Under the pieces are notes generated by a model. It ran no database searches and had not been told where the DNA came from. It worked only from the letters and a program-made list of their open reading frames with translations. The position numbers and the translations under genes are program-made. Shown one piece after another: positions 33,516-46,168 of a DNA stretch of 64,000 nucleotides; within the stretch, counting starts at the first letter, position 1, and each line of letters begins with the position of its first letter. The stretch is from Nemertoderma westbladi (Eukaryota; Xenacoelomorpha; Nemertodermatida; Nemertodermatidae): contig JAUCBJ010007246.1 of NCBI GenBank assembly GCA_032718475.1, positions 1 to 64,000 on the forward strand, written 5' to 3'.

Positions 33516-34844
33516 AGGTAGACCTCGAAATACTACCTGATACATTGTTAATGGTTAATCTTAAACATAGAACTGTATAGGACATACTTCAACCATAACA
33601 AAATACATGTAGTTCAGTAACTACTTTTTGTAAAAATTTTCATGAATTTTATTCACTATGTGTAGGCCCTATTATTAATATCTGACTCTCATAGATCAAT
33701 TATGCAGGTATTATTACTAATCATCTGAATAGTGAATTCCAATTTCCCCAACACTTTTCCATCACAATTGGTTACATTAATTTCTGATTTCAGTTCTAAT
33801 ATGCAATTTGAAAAAAAAATATAGCTAGTTAAATGATATAAAAACAAAATATCAGAATAATATTTTATAAACCGAATGTAGCTAGAGTGTATAATACAAA
33901 AATAATAAATCAAATTCAAAATGGAGCTAATCAAAATCTTTGCTGTCAGAAATGAACAGAAAAACATGTTTATAATATCTTAGTGATAACATTTCTGAAC
34001 GTAATGTAGGGAAGTGCCACAAACACAATTTTGCCTTATCATTAGTACCTGATGTCTTAATAAATCTAATCAAGGACGTAGTATTTATTCAGGATTGTGT
34101 TCATTGCATAAATGCATAGTACACTATCTCACCTTATTGAAGGCTGATTTTTTTTTATTCTTAGTGCACTTTGTTACATGTTAATTATGGAGATGGGGAT
34201 CTGTCTTGTAAAACCTAACTGTCCTGTTCCGTCTTGTCAATTTATGTATAGGCCTAGTTAACTGTATAAGCTTATACTGCTGACGTCAGAAGGTTGAACA
34301 CCCTATTGCAAAAAATCATGTTTTGAGTAATAATGGACTTAGAAATTGGCAGTTTGCATTAATTTTATCCATACAAACTACTATTAATTATTTATCATTA
34401 TTTAACGGGCTTTCAGGTAAACCAATTGGTTTTTTGAATTTCCATTCCAACCGGAAATTAATGGGCTTTTTGGTAAACCAATTTTTTTTAATTTCAATTT
34501 TTTCCATACATTTAGCTGATTTTTTGAAAAATGGACCTAATTTTCAAAAAACCAAAAAATTAGTGTCACAAACATTAAAATCACAATTCGGTGCTTATGC
34601 GTACATAATATAAAAAAAATAATTGGTTCACGTTATTCTACGGTAAAAAATGATCCTAGTGACAAATTTTCAAGTCTATAAAACTCAAATGGCAGCTGAG
34701 AAACATGTACCAAAAGAATTCTAAAAACTCATTTTGAGAAAAATCCAGTTAAAATTTGAACCTTCCCGCGCAGAAACTATCTGTTATTATGAAATAATGT
34801 CTGTCAATAGATACCTAGCAAAAAGAAAGCACAAAACCACGCTA
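33516..34844. other. Gene-free AT-rich stretch
   Basis: Nothing recognised on either strand. Confidence 0.5.
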
Positions 34845-34976
34845 AGGATCCATGATCCCAGGTAACATAAGTCGTCCATATGATGAAGCATACCATCCTT
34901 TGAGCTTATGCTCATACAATGACATTTCCTGAGGACTTTCGAATTTAACTATCAAAATCTTGGTCTTATTGGAGTT

Positions 34977-36761
34977 CAAGGATGTATTACGTTACGTTAC
35001 GTTACGGTTGAAAAACTGAACATTTTACTTTATGATATTACATTATGGTATAATTTCCAAATTACGTTACGTTACTGTATTCCGAAAAATTATTGCGTAT
35101 TACCGAAAATACTGTAACGTAATAACGGGTTCAGATTGCCATAGGACCACAAAGAGTTATTTAAAGTTTCATCCTATTTTTGTCTAAAAATCGGAAAATT
35201 ATAGTTTCAATGTTTTGCAATTGCAATGAACTTATTATGTTATTAATACTAAATGGCAATTAAGACTTAATTAATTCAGCTGTACACAACGACTAAACAA
35301 GGAAGACACCCCACCCCACATATTCACTCCCATGGGAATGACGACATCTGAGTTTCGACATCGATCACCGGAAGTGCACCAGGTATACGACTGACTATTG
35401 TGCCACTTCCTGGGTCTAACTCTACCTCGTCCTTATCTACCCAGCCAATGTGGTGTTCTTCATCTTTATCGCCACTTAAGTATTAACACTTCATCACCTC
35501 GATTCGCGATTACTTGAATAGATTTCACTTTGGCTGTTGATGTTGGTGTTATGTATTATATTTGTTCACCAAAGTGCTATTGTTAAGTCACAAGTATTTC
35601 TACACCACCCCTCCCCTTGTCACAAATTGTCACAAAATTGGAACCCCCCCCCTCCCTTCGACCGTGACATCATTTTTGCACGGCCCCTTACAAGTCACTG
35701 AAGTAAGCGTTGAGCAAATATTTTCCGGCCTCAGGTTCCTTTTGGATGAACCCCATCTTCGGTTGAGCACCGATATTATTGACGCAGTCATGCTACTGCG
35801 GTGCAATACTTAGTTAGGACATTAGATCGCGAGAGGCAGATATGGAATCCTGCCTCTGAACTCTATTTACTTATTTATTTGTTGGGAATTATTTGTAGTT
35901 ATGCACTCAAACTTTCTAGAACAACCGAATAATCACGCGGTGACATACTGGACATAGGGGGCCTACTGGAAATACATAGTAAATGTATGGCATAGGGAGA
36001 TACTGAGAAATATTGTCACACTGCGATATAAAGCTGGGAAATATGTCGCCCTGGCGATTTGGTAGTGCGAAATTAATTCCACACAAATAAATAAAATGTT
36101 ATTATTATTTTCCTTATAATAAACTATGAATTTATTAATCTTGAAATTAACTCAGAAATTTTGTGAGTTGAAACTCAGCACGATAATTATTGTGTTCTAG
36201 AACTCTGTATTTAGTCGCCTTCCCGATTTGTCGAATTTTAATAGTGTCGCTGGAACTCTAAACAGATGAATTTGTTGAGTCCTCAAACTATTATTTAGGT
36301 CATGTATCATACAGTTTAGATTATGTAGTTTATGTGGTTTTTGTGTTGTTGTATTTGTTAAGCAGCCTATACTGAAGAAGTGCGCTGTAGAATTAACTTT
36401 TGGCAATATTGATAGGGGGACTTCATCATAAATAAGAGGAGAAGCCAGGAAGCTGAAGACCGTGTACAGACAAATGAAAAAAAAAAAAAAACAAAAAAAA
36501 AAGCTATATATTGAATTAGCTAGAACGTGCAAGTGAGAGTGAACGTTTTTTGCCGAAAGATTTACTTTTTGTCCAAAATGATTGCTTGGTAGCTAAAACA
36601 AATATTACGCTATTACGTTACGGTTTACGGAAAAAATATACACTAAAATTACGTTACGGTATTGAAAAAGCTATTTCGTTACGGTTTATGTTATGGAAAA
36701 ATATCGAGCTACGGTATTCCTGAAAAGATACCGACCGTAACGTAACGTAATAACATCCTTG
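34977..36761. mobile_element. hAT-family DNA transposon, internally deleted, 1785 bp
   Basis: Ends are inverted repeats: left CAAGGATGTATTACGTTACG, right (reverse complement) CAAGGATGTTATTACGTTAC. Flanks are the 8-bp duplication TTGGAGTT (34969-34976, 36762-36769). Eight-base duplications and CARGG-type ends define hAT elements. Subterminal ACGTTACGGT-like motifs are repeated at both ends, as is usual for transposase binding in hATs. A remnant of the transposase C-terminus lies at 35690-35813. Confidence 0.9.
35690..35813 (+). pseudogene. hAT transposase dimerisation-domain relic
   Basis: The frame reads VTEVSVEQIFSGLRFLLDEP, then LRLSTDIIDAVMLLRCNT before a stop. This matches the hAT C-terminal dimerisation region (S-V-E-R-x-F-S-x-x-x-x-I-L-x-x-x-R-x-x-L-x-x-x-x-x-x-x-L-x-x-L-x-x-N). 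The catalytic part of the transposase is not visible upstream, so the element cannot move by itself. Its position inside the inverted repeats supports the hAT assignment. Confidence 0.85.
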
Positions 36762-37390
36762 TTGGAGTTAATAAAAAGAACGAACAACCCTAGAAGCAGC
36801 CTTTTATAATGAGTTGAAGGAGCCATTGGGTTTCCACTAGTGTTTCTGTGAGTACTCCAAAGTCATCATCAAAGTCTATATCAGTCAGGTGCTTGGCTGG
36901 CTTTCCTCAACTTCAGAAGCCAGAAGGAGGCGTTACCATCACATTCTCATCATTATGATGATCTAAGGACATACATAGAATATAGTCCACCACAAAGAGA
37001 TTCCACAGAGTGTTAGGTTAGGTTAGGTTAAAGTCAGAGTGTTAGGTTGCCCTTCTTGGGCAGTATCACCAGCTTATCTGTTTTCGTTTCTCGTAGGACT
37101 CTCTTTGTTCTGTTCATGTATATTATGATGGGCTAAATGAGCTCCAAACAGTGTGGTATTTTAAAGACCTCAGGGGGCATACCATCTACTCGACTGGCAT
37201 AATTGGTGTTAATCAGTATAGGAGATATCGCCAATGGAAATATCAGGGAGTACAGACTCAGATACTTTTTCTTCTACAAAGTTATCAAGCAATACCCTGT
37301 CATTTTGAGGAGGTTTTCAAAGTGGACCTTCCCAACTATGAGGTGATCAGCTGGTGATTATGCCTTACATTAGTGGTTGGTTGGCTTTTG

Positions 37391-38440
37391 ACGCGATACT
37401 CACTGTAAAGTAAAAGGTTCATCCTCCCATAAATAGGAGTGACCACCTATATTTTTAAGCTGCAGGACTTAATTTATCAATATGTCTTACAAAACAGTTC
37501 TTTTAAAATACTGCCTGCACATTACAAGGCAAATATGGCATTCCCCATTGATTGCTGGCCTGAGTGAAAATGCATATAGGATATATTCATAACTCAGGCA
37601 TACAGGATGTTAATCCCACTTACAGTGAAGTGATCCCATCTCATTAATCGTCTTCCTGTCTCTATCGAGTATTTTCGAGATATATTTTCCACAAATGCCA
37701 TCCTATTTACTTTTACCATGAAGATGGATGCAGCCATTAATTAGTAAGGGCGATATTTCTAAGTACTCGGACTCTGTAAAGTGGTAGATAACACGTTTGT
37801 TTGGAGAATCGGCATACGTTTCAGGTAAAAAAAGTCCCTGGGAAGCTAACCTAATCTATGCTAATATAGTTAATGTATAATTAATATGATCGTATTATTA
37901 TTTATTCCATCTCCATGAATGGCTCCATAGTAAACACCATACTAATAATATATTAACACAATAATAATATTTCAAAGACAAATTAATAACTAGGGAGACA
38001 ATTTCACTCTCTGTAAAGCAGAGTAAAGTACTGATTATCTGATCCAAACATATCTTTATTAGATGTTGTAATACATATGAATAATACATATATAGATACA
38101 AATAATTATATTTTTAGAGTTAAACTTTCGTAAGTTGTCCTGAGCATAACAACTACACATCTTAATTTGATTTTGAAGTCATTGGAGAGATAGAAATGAT
38201 ACACATTTAATCAGCATCAAGATAATGATTGATGGAATATTGATGGCCTAGCCTGGCCATTAGTCCTACTGCAGCTTATTATTAGGCCATTATCAGTGGA
38301 CGCAAATCCATTTATTATGGTACACATGCACATAAAAAGTATCGTAAAGACACTATGAATTGCTTGAAATACAAGTCTGGAACACTGCAAGATACTTCTA
38401 CTTATTTATTTGGTAGCATGACCAGACCATCCATAATATT
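37391..38440. other. Gene-free AT-rich stretch
   Basis: Nothing recognised on either strand. Confidence 0.5.
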
Positions 38441-38600
38441 TACTTATGAATAAAGTACACAATAACAAAACAAACCAATGTTTCAACTCAAACGTTGAAC
38501 CATCATCAGGGTAATTTAAATGAAGGAACTGAGTACTAAAATAGTGTCTAAGCAATAAGGTTTACAATAATTCCTAAATAAAACCAAAACTTGACTAGAT
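38441..38600 (-). mobile_element. PLE-type end segment with hammerhead-core-like motif
   Basis: On minus, 38511-38471 reads CCCTGATGATGGTTCAACG, then TTTGAGTTGAAACATTGG. CTGATGA and GAAAC separated by a pairable stretch (GGTTCAA with TTGAGTT) recall the hammerhead ribozyme core known from PLE terminal repeats. The adjoining ~90 bp (TTTTAGTACTC, TTATTTAGGAAT) recur in the other orientation at 41780-41960. No second helix is verified, so cleavage activity is not claimed. Confidence 0.5.
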
Positions 38601-39036
38601 AGTTATATTATAAATACAGGAGGGTTCATTTAAATTTGTCGCTACTTTGATTGTTAATATCTCATCGACATATTTGTTCCATATATAATTTTGGTCTTCT
38701 TGGAAAGCTAATACATACATTAACTTAAACTTTCCATATGTCCGAATTTGTATTGTTGCCATGGTGACTAATTATCACTGATACATTTTGCTACCAATTT
38801 GAGTACATTCATTCGTTTATTTTGCCTTATACATCTAAATGTTATCTAAATTAAATTAAATAGAATAAATATTAAATTGAATATTTAACAACCATGTACA
38901 AATAATAAATAACGATCTAACGAACTAAAACTACTCTTTAGTAATACATAAAATGTTTCTGCACTTAAATGTTTCACAATTAAGGGCTGTAAATTTAAAC
39001 ATGTCCACTGCAATTCAATCGTACTCTATGCAGCCG
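38601..39036. other. Gene-free AT-rich stretch
   Basis: Nothing recognised on either strand. Confidence 0.5.
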
Positions 39037-41072
39037 AGACATTGTCCTTCAAGATGCGTCTCAAGAAAGTGATGGGCACCATGCTTATTCGCTCCATGAG
39101 GCCTCCAAAGCATAAGATTATGCACTGGATGGTCCTCACGGCGGAAGCAATGTCCTGCAAAGTGGAGGCAGTTCCATTCAAGTGTTAAGATAGGGGAGAC
39201 TAATGGAACGCCTCCAATGTTGTATAGAGTCTAATTGGAGATGTGTTCATTGTACGTGACACAATGAACCTGGTGCAGCATTCTTGTGAAAGTGCCATCC
39301 AGAGATTTGGTATCCTCTGCAGTTAGAACCCAGCATGGACTCCCATGGATGCCATAAATAATCGACCTTAAGGTTCTGTTTTATTCTATGGGATTTCCAA
39401 ATCCTGGACAGACATTTAATGCTGCCCATGCCTTCCCCTTACATATCCGAAGGTCTTGACTCTGACTTTCTGATCCATGGTCCCAAGTAGCAGAAGTCAC
39501 CCATGTGCCCAATCAAGCAAGCCGTCTTTAGAGGGCTTATCCCCTTACGAACACACATTTCTTTAGGGCTGTCTAGCTTGACTGTCATGATTTTGGTCTT
39601 CTTGAAATTTACAAAAAGACCAACACAAGAAGCAACCTGCTCCAATGAGCTGAGGTGCCTTTGGGCCCTCTAGTGATTCTGACAGTAACCCTAAGTCATC
39701 AGCAAAGTCTAGATCAGTAAGGTACTTTGCTGGATTTCATCTACTTTTTGTTTCAGCAGAAAATCACCCCATCTTTATTAAGATGGTCTAAGGACATGCG
39801 TAGAACATAATCAACCACAATTACGAATAAGAATAGTGCAAGTGTGTCACCCTGAAGGACTTCCCATAAGACTTGGAATGGATCTGTGTCACCATCAGCA
39901 GTAGTCACAAATGTTACGTTACGATGGTTGTGGAACCATCATACAGTGATCTGATAGCTGCAATAATTTCCTCAGGAATCCCATATGCTGCCAGCATGCT
40001 GAACATACGTGGTTGAGAGACTGAGTCAAAGGCTTTAAAGAAGTCGACAAAGATAATAGCCAGTTGTTTGTCTTTCTTTATCTATAACTCTTTGATTATC
40101 TGCCTATGTGCCAGAATAGGCTCCATGGTCCCACAACCTTTACGGAACCCATTTTGGTAACCGCGTAACAGTCTCTCAACAGGATCCCTGATGCGATTTA
40201 ATAGAATTCTGTTGTATAGCTTTACAGCAATCGAGATTAATGAGATTCCATGAAGAGATCCATGGGTTGTTGTTAGGTTGCCTTTCTTTGGGACTGGGAC
40301 CAACTTATTTGTTTTCAGTTCTTGAGGAACTCTCTTTGTCCTATACACGTCCACAATAATAGGATGAATGAGCTCCAAGCACTCAGGAATTTTAAAGACC
40401 TCAGAGGGCATGTCATCTACTCCACTGGCACGATTGGTCTTGATGCTCCTAGCTGCTGTCTTGATTTCAGCAAAGGACATATCACCAATGGAGATATCTG
40501 TGAGCGCAGACTCAGATACATGATGCACTAAAAGTTATCAGGCAATACCCTGTCATTCTTTAGAATCTTCTCAAACTGGTCCTTCCAACTGGACATTCAG
40601 CTGGAGATTCAGCCTTAACCTTGCTTGGTGGTTGGTTGTGTGACAGGGAGGGTGTCACAATTGAGTCAGATATGGAGCCCATCACCCATACCTACTCTGA
40701 AGCACATCTACCATTGGCTATGCCACTCATCTGCTGGGCCATGTCCTGTACCCCTGCTGCCAGATGCAGGTCACAGTGGTCACAGGTGCACATAAGAGAT
40801 GAATGGACGCTACTCTTGACCAGCCATTGGTGGATTACCATCTGCATGGTCAGGTTATATACCCCTGCAGCCGAGTAGTATATGGGTCCTTAACTCAGGA
40901 CCAAGGGTGTTACTATCCCAGAACGAAGGAGGTCCTAGTTACGCCCTTATTATTACGCCCTTAGATTATGCCCTTATTACGAGGATCTATGCAGCCACAG
41001 GTGGCACCTCCTTTATGCTGCATGGAGGTGGCAAGTTTTTTTGAATCAATGACACAGAATACCTGACCTGAC
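39037..41072 (-). mobile_element. Old TAG-family LINE copy, endonuclease deleted
   Basis: The minus strand from 41072 to about 40640 matches the 5' UTR/N-terminal start of the copy at 59449 (ACCTGACC, TGGAGGTGCCACC, GGGGTATAT...). It then jumps straight to the RT linker at about 40640, so the N-terminal region and endonuclease are missing. 40528-40082 encodes RT with EVFKIPECLELI, KLVPVPKKGN and NGFRKGCGTMEPILA. Motif regions continue, degraded, to 39037. The 3' UTR and tail are absent. A short GTTACGTTACGATGG duplication sits near 39913. Confidence 0.8.
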
Positions 41073-41690
41073 AGATTTTTTTCAAAAAGCAACATAGATT
41101 TTCAAAATCATGCCTTCTAACATACTCTACGAGATAGAGAAGGTTCCTCATCAGTTCCCTAATGAGGAGGAGCTCCATCCTGCTGTAAGGCAACGTGTCT
41201 AACATGCGACCCAAGTCAGGGAATCAAGAATGATTGCAGCATATCTAGGTAACTAGGAAGAATGGTCCCAATAGTTTAGTCCCACTTAAAGCCAACCCGA
41301 CAGTAATTACTAACAGGGGAATCTCTAATGATCTCACATATCTCATGGGGGTATTCTGTCCCCCATATTTGATAATTGTGAGGATTCACATGGCCACTCA
41401 GATGAAACATAGCTTCATCACTAAAGAAAACTGACTGTGGATCCCTACCATGTAAAAAACTAAGAAATTGTTCCGCTGCAGCAGCTCGTTTGGGATGATC
41501 ATATTGTGTTCAGGCATCAAGGACTTTGTAAGTGTGGAATTTCAATTTCTTTGTAATGTTTGTGGACTCACCCTAGACTCAGACCCACTGATAAAGACAC
41601 ACATCGTATGCAAGTCTCTGGATTTTGAGTTAAAAGTGTCTGACCTGTAGATAACTTGTCACTAGATACTGAAGGATGTGTGTATTAGAG
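41073..41690. other. Gene-free stretch
   Basis: Nothing recognised. Confidence 0.4.
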
Positions 41691-41779
41691 TAGTAGTAGT
41701 CCTGAAATAGGTGTTACTGTAAATTAGGTCATTTATGTACTGGTGTTAGTTACTGCTGTTCTGTATAATAATGTGATTA

Positions 41780-41960
41780 TTAATTCAAGTTTCGGTTATA
41801 TTTAGGAATGCTTGTCAACTTTATTACATAGACTATGTTTTAGTACTCTGTTCCTTTATCTATGGATTACGTTTGAGATGAAACATTGGTTTGATTTATT
41901 ATCATATATACTTTTAGTAATGAATAATACGAAACTTTGAGATGTTGCTTTTGCAGTTGC
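41780..41960 (+). mobile_element. PLE-type end segment, second copy
   Basis: Matches the reverse complement of 38441-38600: AAGTTTCGGTTATATTTAGG, TTTTAGTACTCTGTTCC and ACGTTTGAGATGAAACATTGG. The CTGATGA half of the hammerhead-like core is lost here (CTATGGATTACG in its place). It lies in inverted orientation to the 38441 copy, with the old LINE between them. Confidence 0.5.
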
Positions 41961-42465
41961 TTTTATATTATTGGTACGATTTCCCTAACTCGTTCTATTC
42001 CTTTAGGAGTTGATGAATATGTTGATTAAATAATACGAAAGTATGTCAGTGCCTTATTTCTAAGATTCGTAGTTGAATTAGAATGCTAATATATTTCTGT
42101 CCTAGGGCTTCCTTCCATCAGGGTAACAAATTATATTCAAAACACAGGATATCTACAACTCGCTTTTGTTATCATGCTACTCTTTATTAGTCCTGAGTCG
42201 TCCTGTATTATAATATGAAATAGCCATATATTATATTAATTCTTAGCAAAGTAACCCTCAAACCACTATCATGTATGAAATATGTGAAAATGGTACCCAG
42301 TTTATTTACAAGATATTAGGAAATTGTTATTATGAATAAAAAAGGAAATGAGAGTCAGCAATCGAAAGAATGAAATAGCCCACATTGTTGCCTTTTTGTT
42401 ATATATAATATACTATTCAGAATTAATAGACTAATAAACCCCCTCTGTAATTGGCATTCAGCATG

Positions 42466-43362
42466 TCACCTAAAGGGACATTTGTGAAGAGATATCTTTT
42501 TTAATAACACATACAAAACGTGTTGCCTAATACGTTTGAACCTGTTAGCAAAATACTGAGAAATCATCACCCTTCCACAGTAGGTATTGGAGTATTGATG
42601 TAAAATGTTGGATTTGTTTTCAGTCTTTTGATAGCTAATTATTTTTTATTGTTAGTTTTAAAATCTATTTTTATAAATGGATACAGTTCCGAAAGTATAT
42701 AAGTAAAGTATATGTACTGTAAGATCTATAATCTAAAAGTATCCGAAAGTATATAAGAATCTGCTTGTTGAAGAATTAGTAAAGATTTAATCATTAGCAC
42801 AGAATTTAATGGACTCTGATATGTTAATAAATAAGTGACTGACATGTTTTGGAACAAAAATAATTATTTTAGAACTTTAAATGTAATAAATTTAGAACAT
42901 GTTCTGGAATTTACAAAAAATAGCAAAATAATGCTAATATAAAAATTACAAAATTTTAAAAATGTAGATACTTAGTTTCGGATCTGTACCCATCATAAAA
43001 AAAACCTTCATAAAAATAGATTTTAAAACTAACATTAAAAAATAATTAGCTATCAAAAGAGTGAAAGCAAATCCAAAATTTACATCAATACTACAATACC
43101 TTCTGTGTAAGGGTGATTTCACAGGATTTTATTAACACGTTCGAAGGAATTGGGTAACATGTTCGAACGTGTCCGTAACACATGCGAAAGTGATAGTAAC
43201 ACGTGCAAACATGATAGGTAACACATTCAAACGTATTAGTTAACAGGTTCGAATTCGAACGTGTTTGTAACACATGGTGAAAGTAGTAATAACATGTTCC
43301 AACGAACGTACTATTAAAAATATATATCTCTTCACAATGTCGCTTTAGGGGCTCCATAGCAT
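42466..43362. mobile_element. Long inverted-repeat element with satellite in one arm
   Basis: The left arm (about 42466-42695) and right arm (about 42975-43360) are inverted copies. Shared blocks include CCTAAAG(G/C)GACATT, GTGAAGAGATAT, GGTATTG(G/T)AGTATTGATG, TCTTTTGATAGCTAATTATT and AGTTTTAAAATCTATTTTTA. The spacer is ~280 bp of AT-rich DNA with no transposase. AGCATG occurs just outside both ends and may be a target duplication. The right arm is longer because a ~22-bp repeat expanded within it. Confidence 0.75.
43128..43320. repeat. ~22-bp degenerate tandem repeat in the right arm
   Basis: About eight copies of GTAACA(C/T)GTTCGAACGTG and variants start near 43133, 43155, 43175, 43196, 43218, 43240, 43267 and 43290. 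The left arm has one or two equivalents (near 42512-42560). Confidence 0.8.
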
Positions 43363-43816
43363 GCTAATCAAAGAGGATATTTATTACTAGTCAATGCCTA
43401 ACTAATAATGGTAAGTAAGCAGTGATATATTTTGTGAATGACTACTCAGACATCAGACAGGATAACAATTGATTGAAGTATTTTGTAGTGATGTTGTGTA
43501 GGCCTGTCCGAATTTCTTATTAATAATTTCAATATAACTTCATTATGGAACCACTGCTATGTTGAGAATGTCTACCACTTTATCCTAAAATTCAATGATG
43601 TACTCTTTATTTACCTATACCTGTCACTCCGTTAGTAAATTTTACTATTGTAGAATTTATTTGGATAATGAAATGACCATAAATATATATGTGACTTGTA
43701 GATTGATTACTATCGTTCATTAATAAAAAATAAAAAAATTCAGATGGCATTTGGACGATTCCTATTAATTAGTGTGATTTGTGTGTATTATTTCATCCTA
43801 ATTAATTACTACTTAC
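43363..43816. other. Gene-free stretch
   Basis: Nothing recognised. It begins, on minus, with the putative intron downstream of the exon at 43817. Confidence 0.4.
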
Positions 43817-44130
43817 TTGTTTTTCGATTCGCCTCCAGTCATTAGCCTTCTAACAGCAGTTGCTTTCCTAACCACCCTGTTCCACTGTGCCACCGGTTTT
43901 CCCTTCTGTCCGCTTCTCATATTCGAGGCATTAATCTCGGCTACCCCAGTCAGTCGACTGTTAGTGTCCCTGCTGGCCGAACTGGCAGTCCGGTGCAACT
44001 GTCCTGACTCCAGACCACCTGCTGTCGGGACATGCTGATGATAGTCTTCCGATTGGTACTTCCGACTCAGTTGACGTTGTCGTGGCCTTGGTGATACATT
44101 AATTGGCAGATGACTACTAGTCTCTGGGAC
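43817..44130 (-). CDS. Candidate host exon, function unknown
   Basis: Minus-strand frame of ~104 codons with balanced composition, unlike the AT-rich surroundings. It reads VPETSSHLPINVSPRPRQRQ, then QSEDYHQHVPTAGGL, NSRLTGVAEINASNMRSGQK and VAQWNRVVRKATAVRRLM. It ends AAAACAA followed at once by GTAAGT, a consensus splice donor. The upstream boundary offers AG acceptors after TTTCATGAAG and GTCCCAG. The N-terminal half is serine/arginine-rich and probably disordered. The C-terminal half has an amphipathic basic helix (QWNRVVRKATAVRRL) that could bind membrane or calmodulin. I recognise no family. The neighbouring exons are not in view. Confidence 0.4.
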
Positions 44131-45754
44131 CTTCATGAAAGACGTCATAGCAAATTGAGTTATATGTTATATGTTATCATTTATCTATTAGCTAATCACA
44201 TTAACATGCAAAAATATATAGCAATTTATTATTGATAAAAAAAATTTAATTTAAATAATATTTAAATAAGAAATTTGTTAAATCATTCTAAGTTTGTTTC
44301 TAATACTCCATTAAATTGTAATAAAAATCAAAAAGAATATGAAAGCAATGAAGCGACTGGTAGTTTCGGCTTTGTAGCGTTCCTTTTATAATAGGATCTC
44401 TCCCTAGGGAGAACCTGGCATTGGCGCGAATCCACAATGGGGATTAATGAGGCTGAGAACATAGCAGCAGCATTCAGTCCCTGATAATAAACCAGTTATT
44501 ACATTGATACTGTATCTTCCTGTTTCACAAATGCTCTTATCACAAGATTTTAGAAAGCTTTACTTCACTCAAACTATTTTTCCAACGATTTGGATCGCTT
44601 TTATATGAAATATAAGGAGGCAGCCAGTGAGTTGTTAATGCAACCTCCTTACAGGAATCTAGTCCACAAGAGGTGGACAGATCAACCAATCACCTTTCTT
44701 CAACTCTAATCAGTATTAGCATTGTACAATTAATTAAATTCCATGAAGCTGGCAAGGCATTAACCATAACAATGCATTAATTTTTAGAATTGAGTAATGG
44801 CAGGGTACATTTTCAATAATGCAATTCCTATTTGAAATGCATTAGGCGTTTAGTCTCTATTATATTAATTGGTGTGCCAACTCATTCCAGTTACAAATGG
44901 CACTCCACCACCTTCTCACCAACAGCAGCTAGTATTTTTGAGATGAATAATGAAACATGTTGGGGTAGCTTCTATGGAATATGAATACTAATTCATCAGC
45001 CTGCAAGCAATGTCTATGACATTTTTTCTTATGGAGATAATTGATTTCACTTATACTGTTTTTGGACTAGTTACAATAAGGAATCATCTCACATGGAATA
45101 AGTAAAATCTACGAAAATGAAACTACATCAAAATAAAATTAATACAATTTGGAATACAGCAGAATGTGGCACCATTGCTGAGTTGATGGTTTCACTTTAA
45201 CATTCACTCTCGTGAATATTGAATAAGATCCAACATGCGGAATAGGGGCGGATTAATCACCTCACATAGACCAATTTCTTCAGTCGAGATTTCATCCACT
45301 CCAGAACCACTAAGAATGTGTATGGATAATCAATCACATGGTGTTGTTCGACATCTTTTATAATAATATTAATCCATACTCTTTCTCTGATGATTTTTCT
45401 ATGACTACGACTAAGATTAAAAAAACTAGGATTACTCGACGTTGCTAGTTTAGAGATTATGTTGTGAACAAACAAAGACCACATTACAGACAGTTCAACC
45501 TTCAACTGAAATTTGCATTGTTATAATCAATTCCAAAAAGTACCAGGTAGTATTTCGAGTACAATAGCTATATTGACATATCGGCCAACATAGCTCGGAT
45601 ACAATAACGGTTACCGTTACAATAACGGTTACAATACTGTTATATAAATATTCAATTAATCTGTATTATCAAGACTTGAAGTTTAACTGATACTTCCCAC
45701 AGATGAATATTATTAAAAAATATATTCCCCACAGGAACTTGACACAGTATCAAG
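44131..45754. other. Gene-free AT-rich stretch
   Basis: No element or coding region recognised. On minus it would be intron if the exon at 43817-44130 is real. Confidence 0.4.
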
Positions 45755-46168
45755 TACAATGCACACATCTTAAACCAGACAGTGTACAGCTTTGGAGGTG
45801 TCTCGCTGGTCCTCCTAAGCTTGAACAAGGCAGCCTCCACTTCTCAGGACATCGCTTTCGCTGTGAGGACCAGCCTGTACATCTTGTGATTTGGCAGGCT
45901 CATGGAGAAAATAATCTCGGTGGACATCCTATGACTTTCTTGAAACGCCTCTTAAAGGACACTGGCCTTGAAGATGCGGATAATCTTCGGAAAAGGGGAT
46001 AGGTAGTTGTGTGGCTGTACAATTATGTCAATAAGCTGGCATAGCATTCTTAATGGATGCTGTGCAGCAAGAAAATGTGGATTGCATGGTTGTGGCACAA
46101 ATTTTGATAAGCCATCAAAGCATCTCAATGTGAAGCTTCAATGCAGCAGGCCGATTATACTGTAGTAG
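45755..46168 (+). mobile_element. Diverged TAG-family LINE 3' fragment
   Basis: Encodes pieces of the LINE C-terminus (KLEQGSLHFSGHRFRCEDQP, FLKRLLKDTGLEDADNL). After a longer divergent 3' part it ends GGCCGATTATACTGTAGTAGG, the equivalent of the 3' UTR end and tail. The 3' portion (46000-46140) is longer than in other copies, which suggests an older subfamily. The fragment at 51372 shares this GCCGATTATA-type end. Confidence 0.7.

Larger units (their letters stand above)
34845..37390 (-). mobile_element. Old TAG-family LINE copy split by a hAT element
   Basis: 34845-34976 matches the LINE segment encoding CYLGSWIRK back to KTKI (minus strand). 36762-37390 continues upstream with the RT region back to the linker seen at 9190-9220. 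Between 36985 and 37035 a large part of the RT is missing. The two LINE parts are interrupted exactly at 34977-36761 by the hAT element with its 8-bp duplication. The copy is heavily mutated. Confidence 0.75.

Noticed and set aside
37016-37033. Telomere-like TTAGG repeats
   Set aside because: Only three copies, inside a degraded LINE where the normal text is GTGTTAGGTTGCCC. Local slippage explains it.
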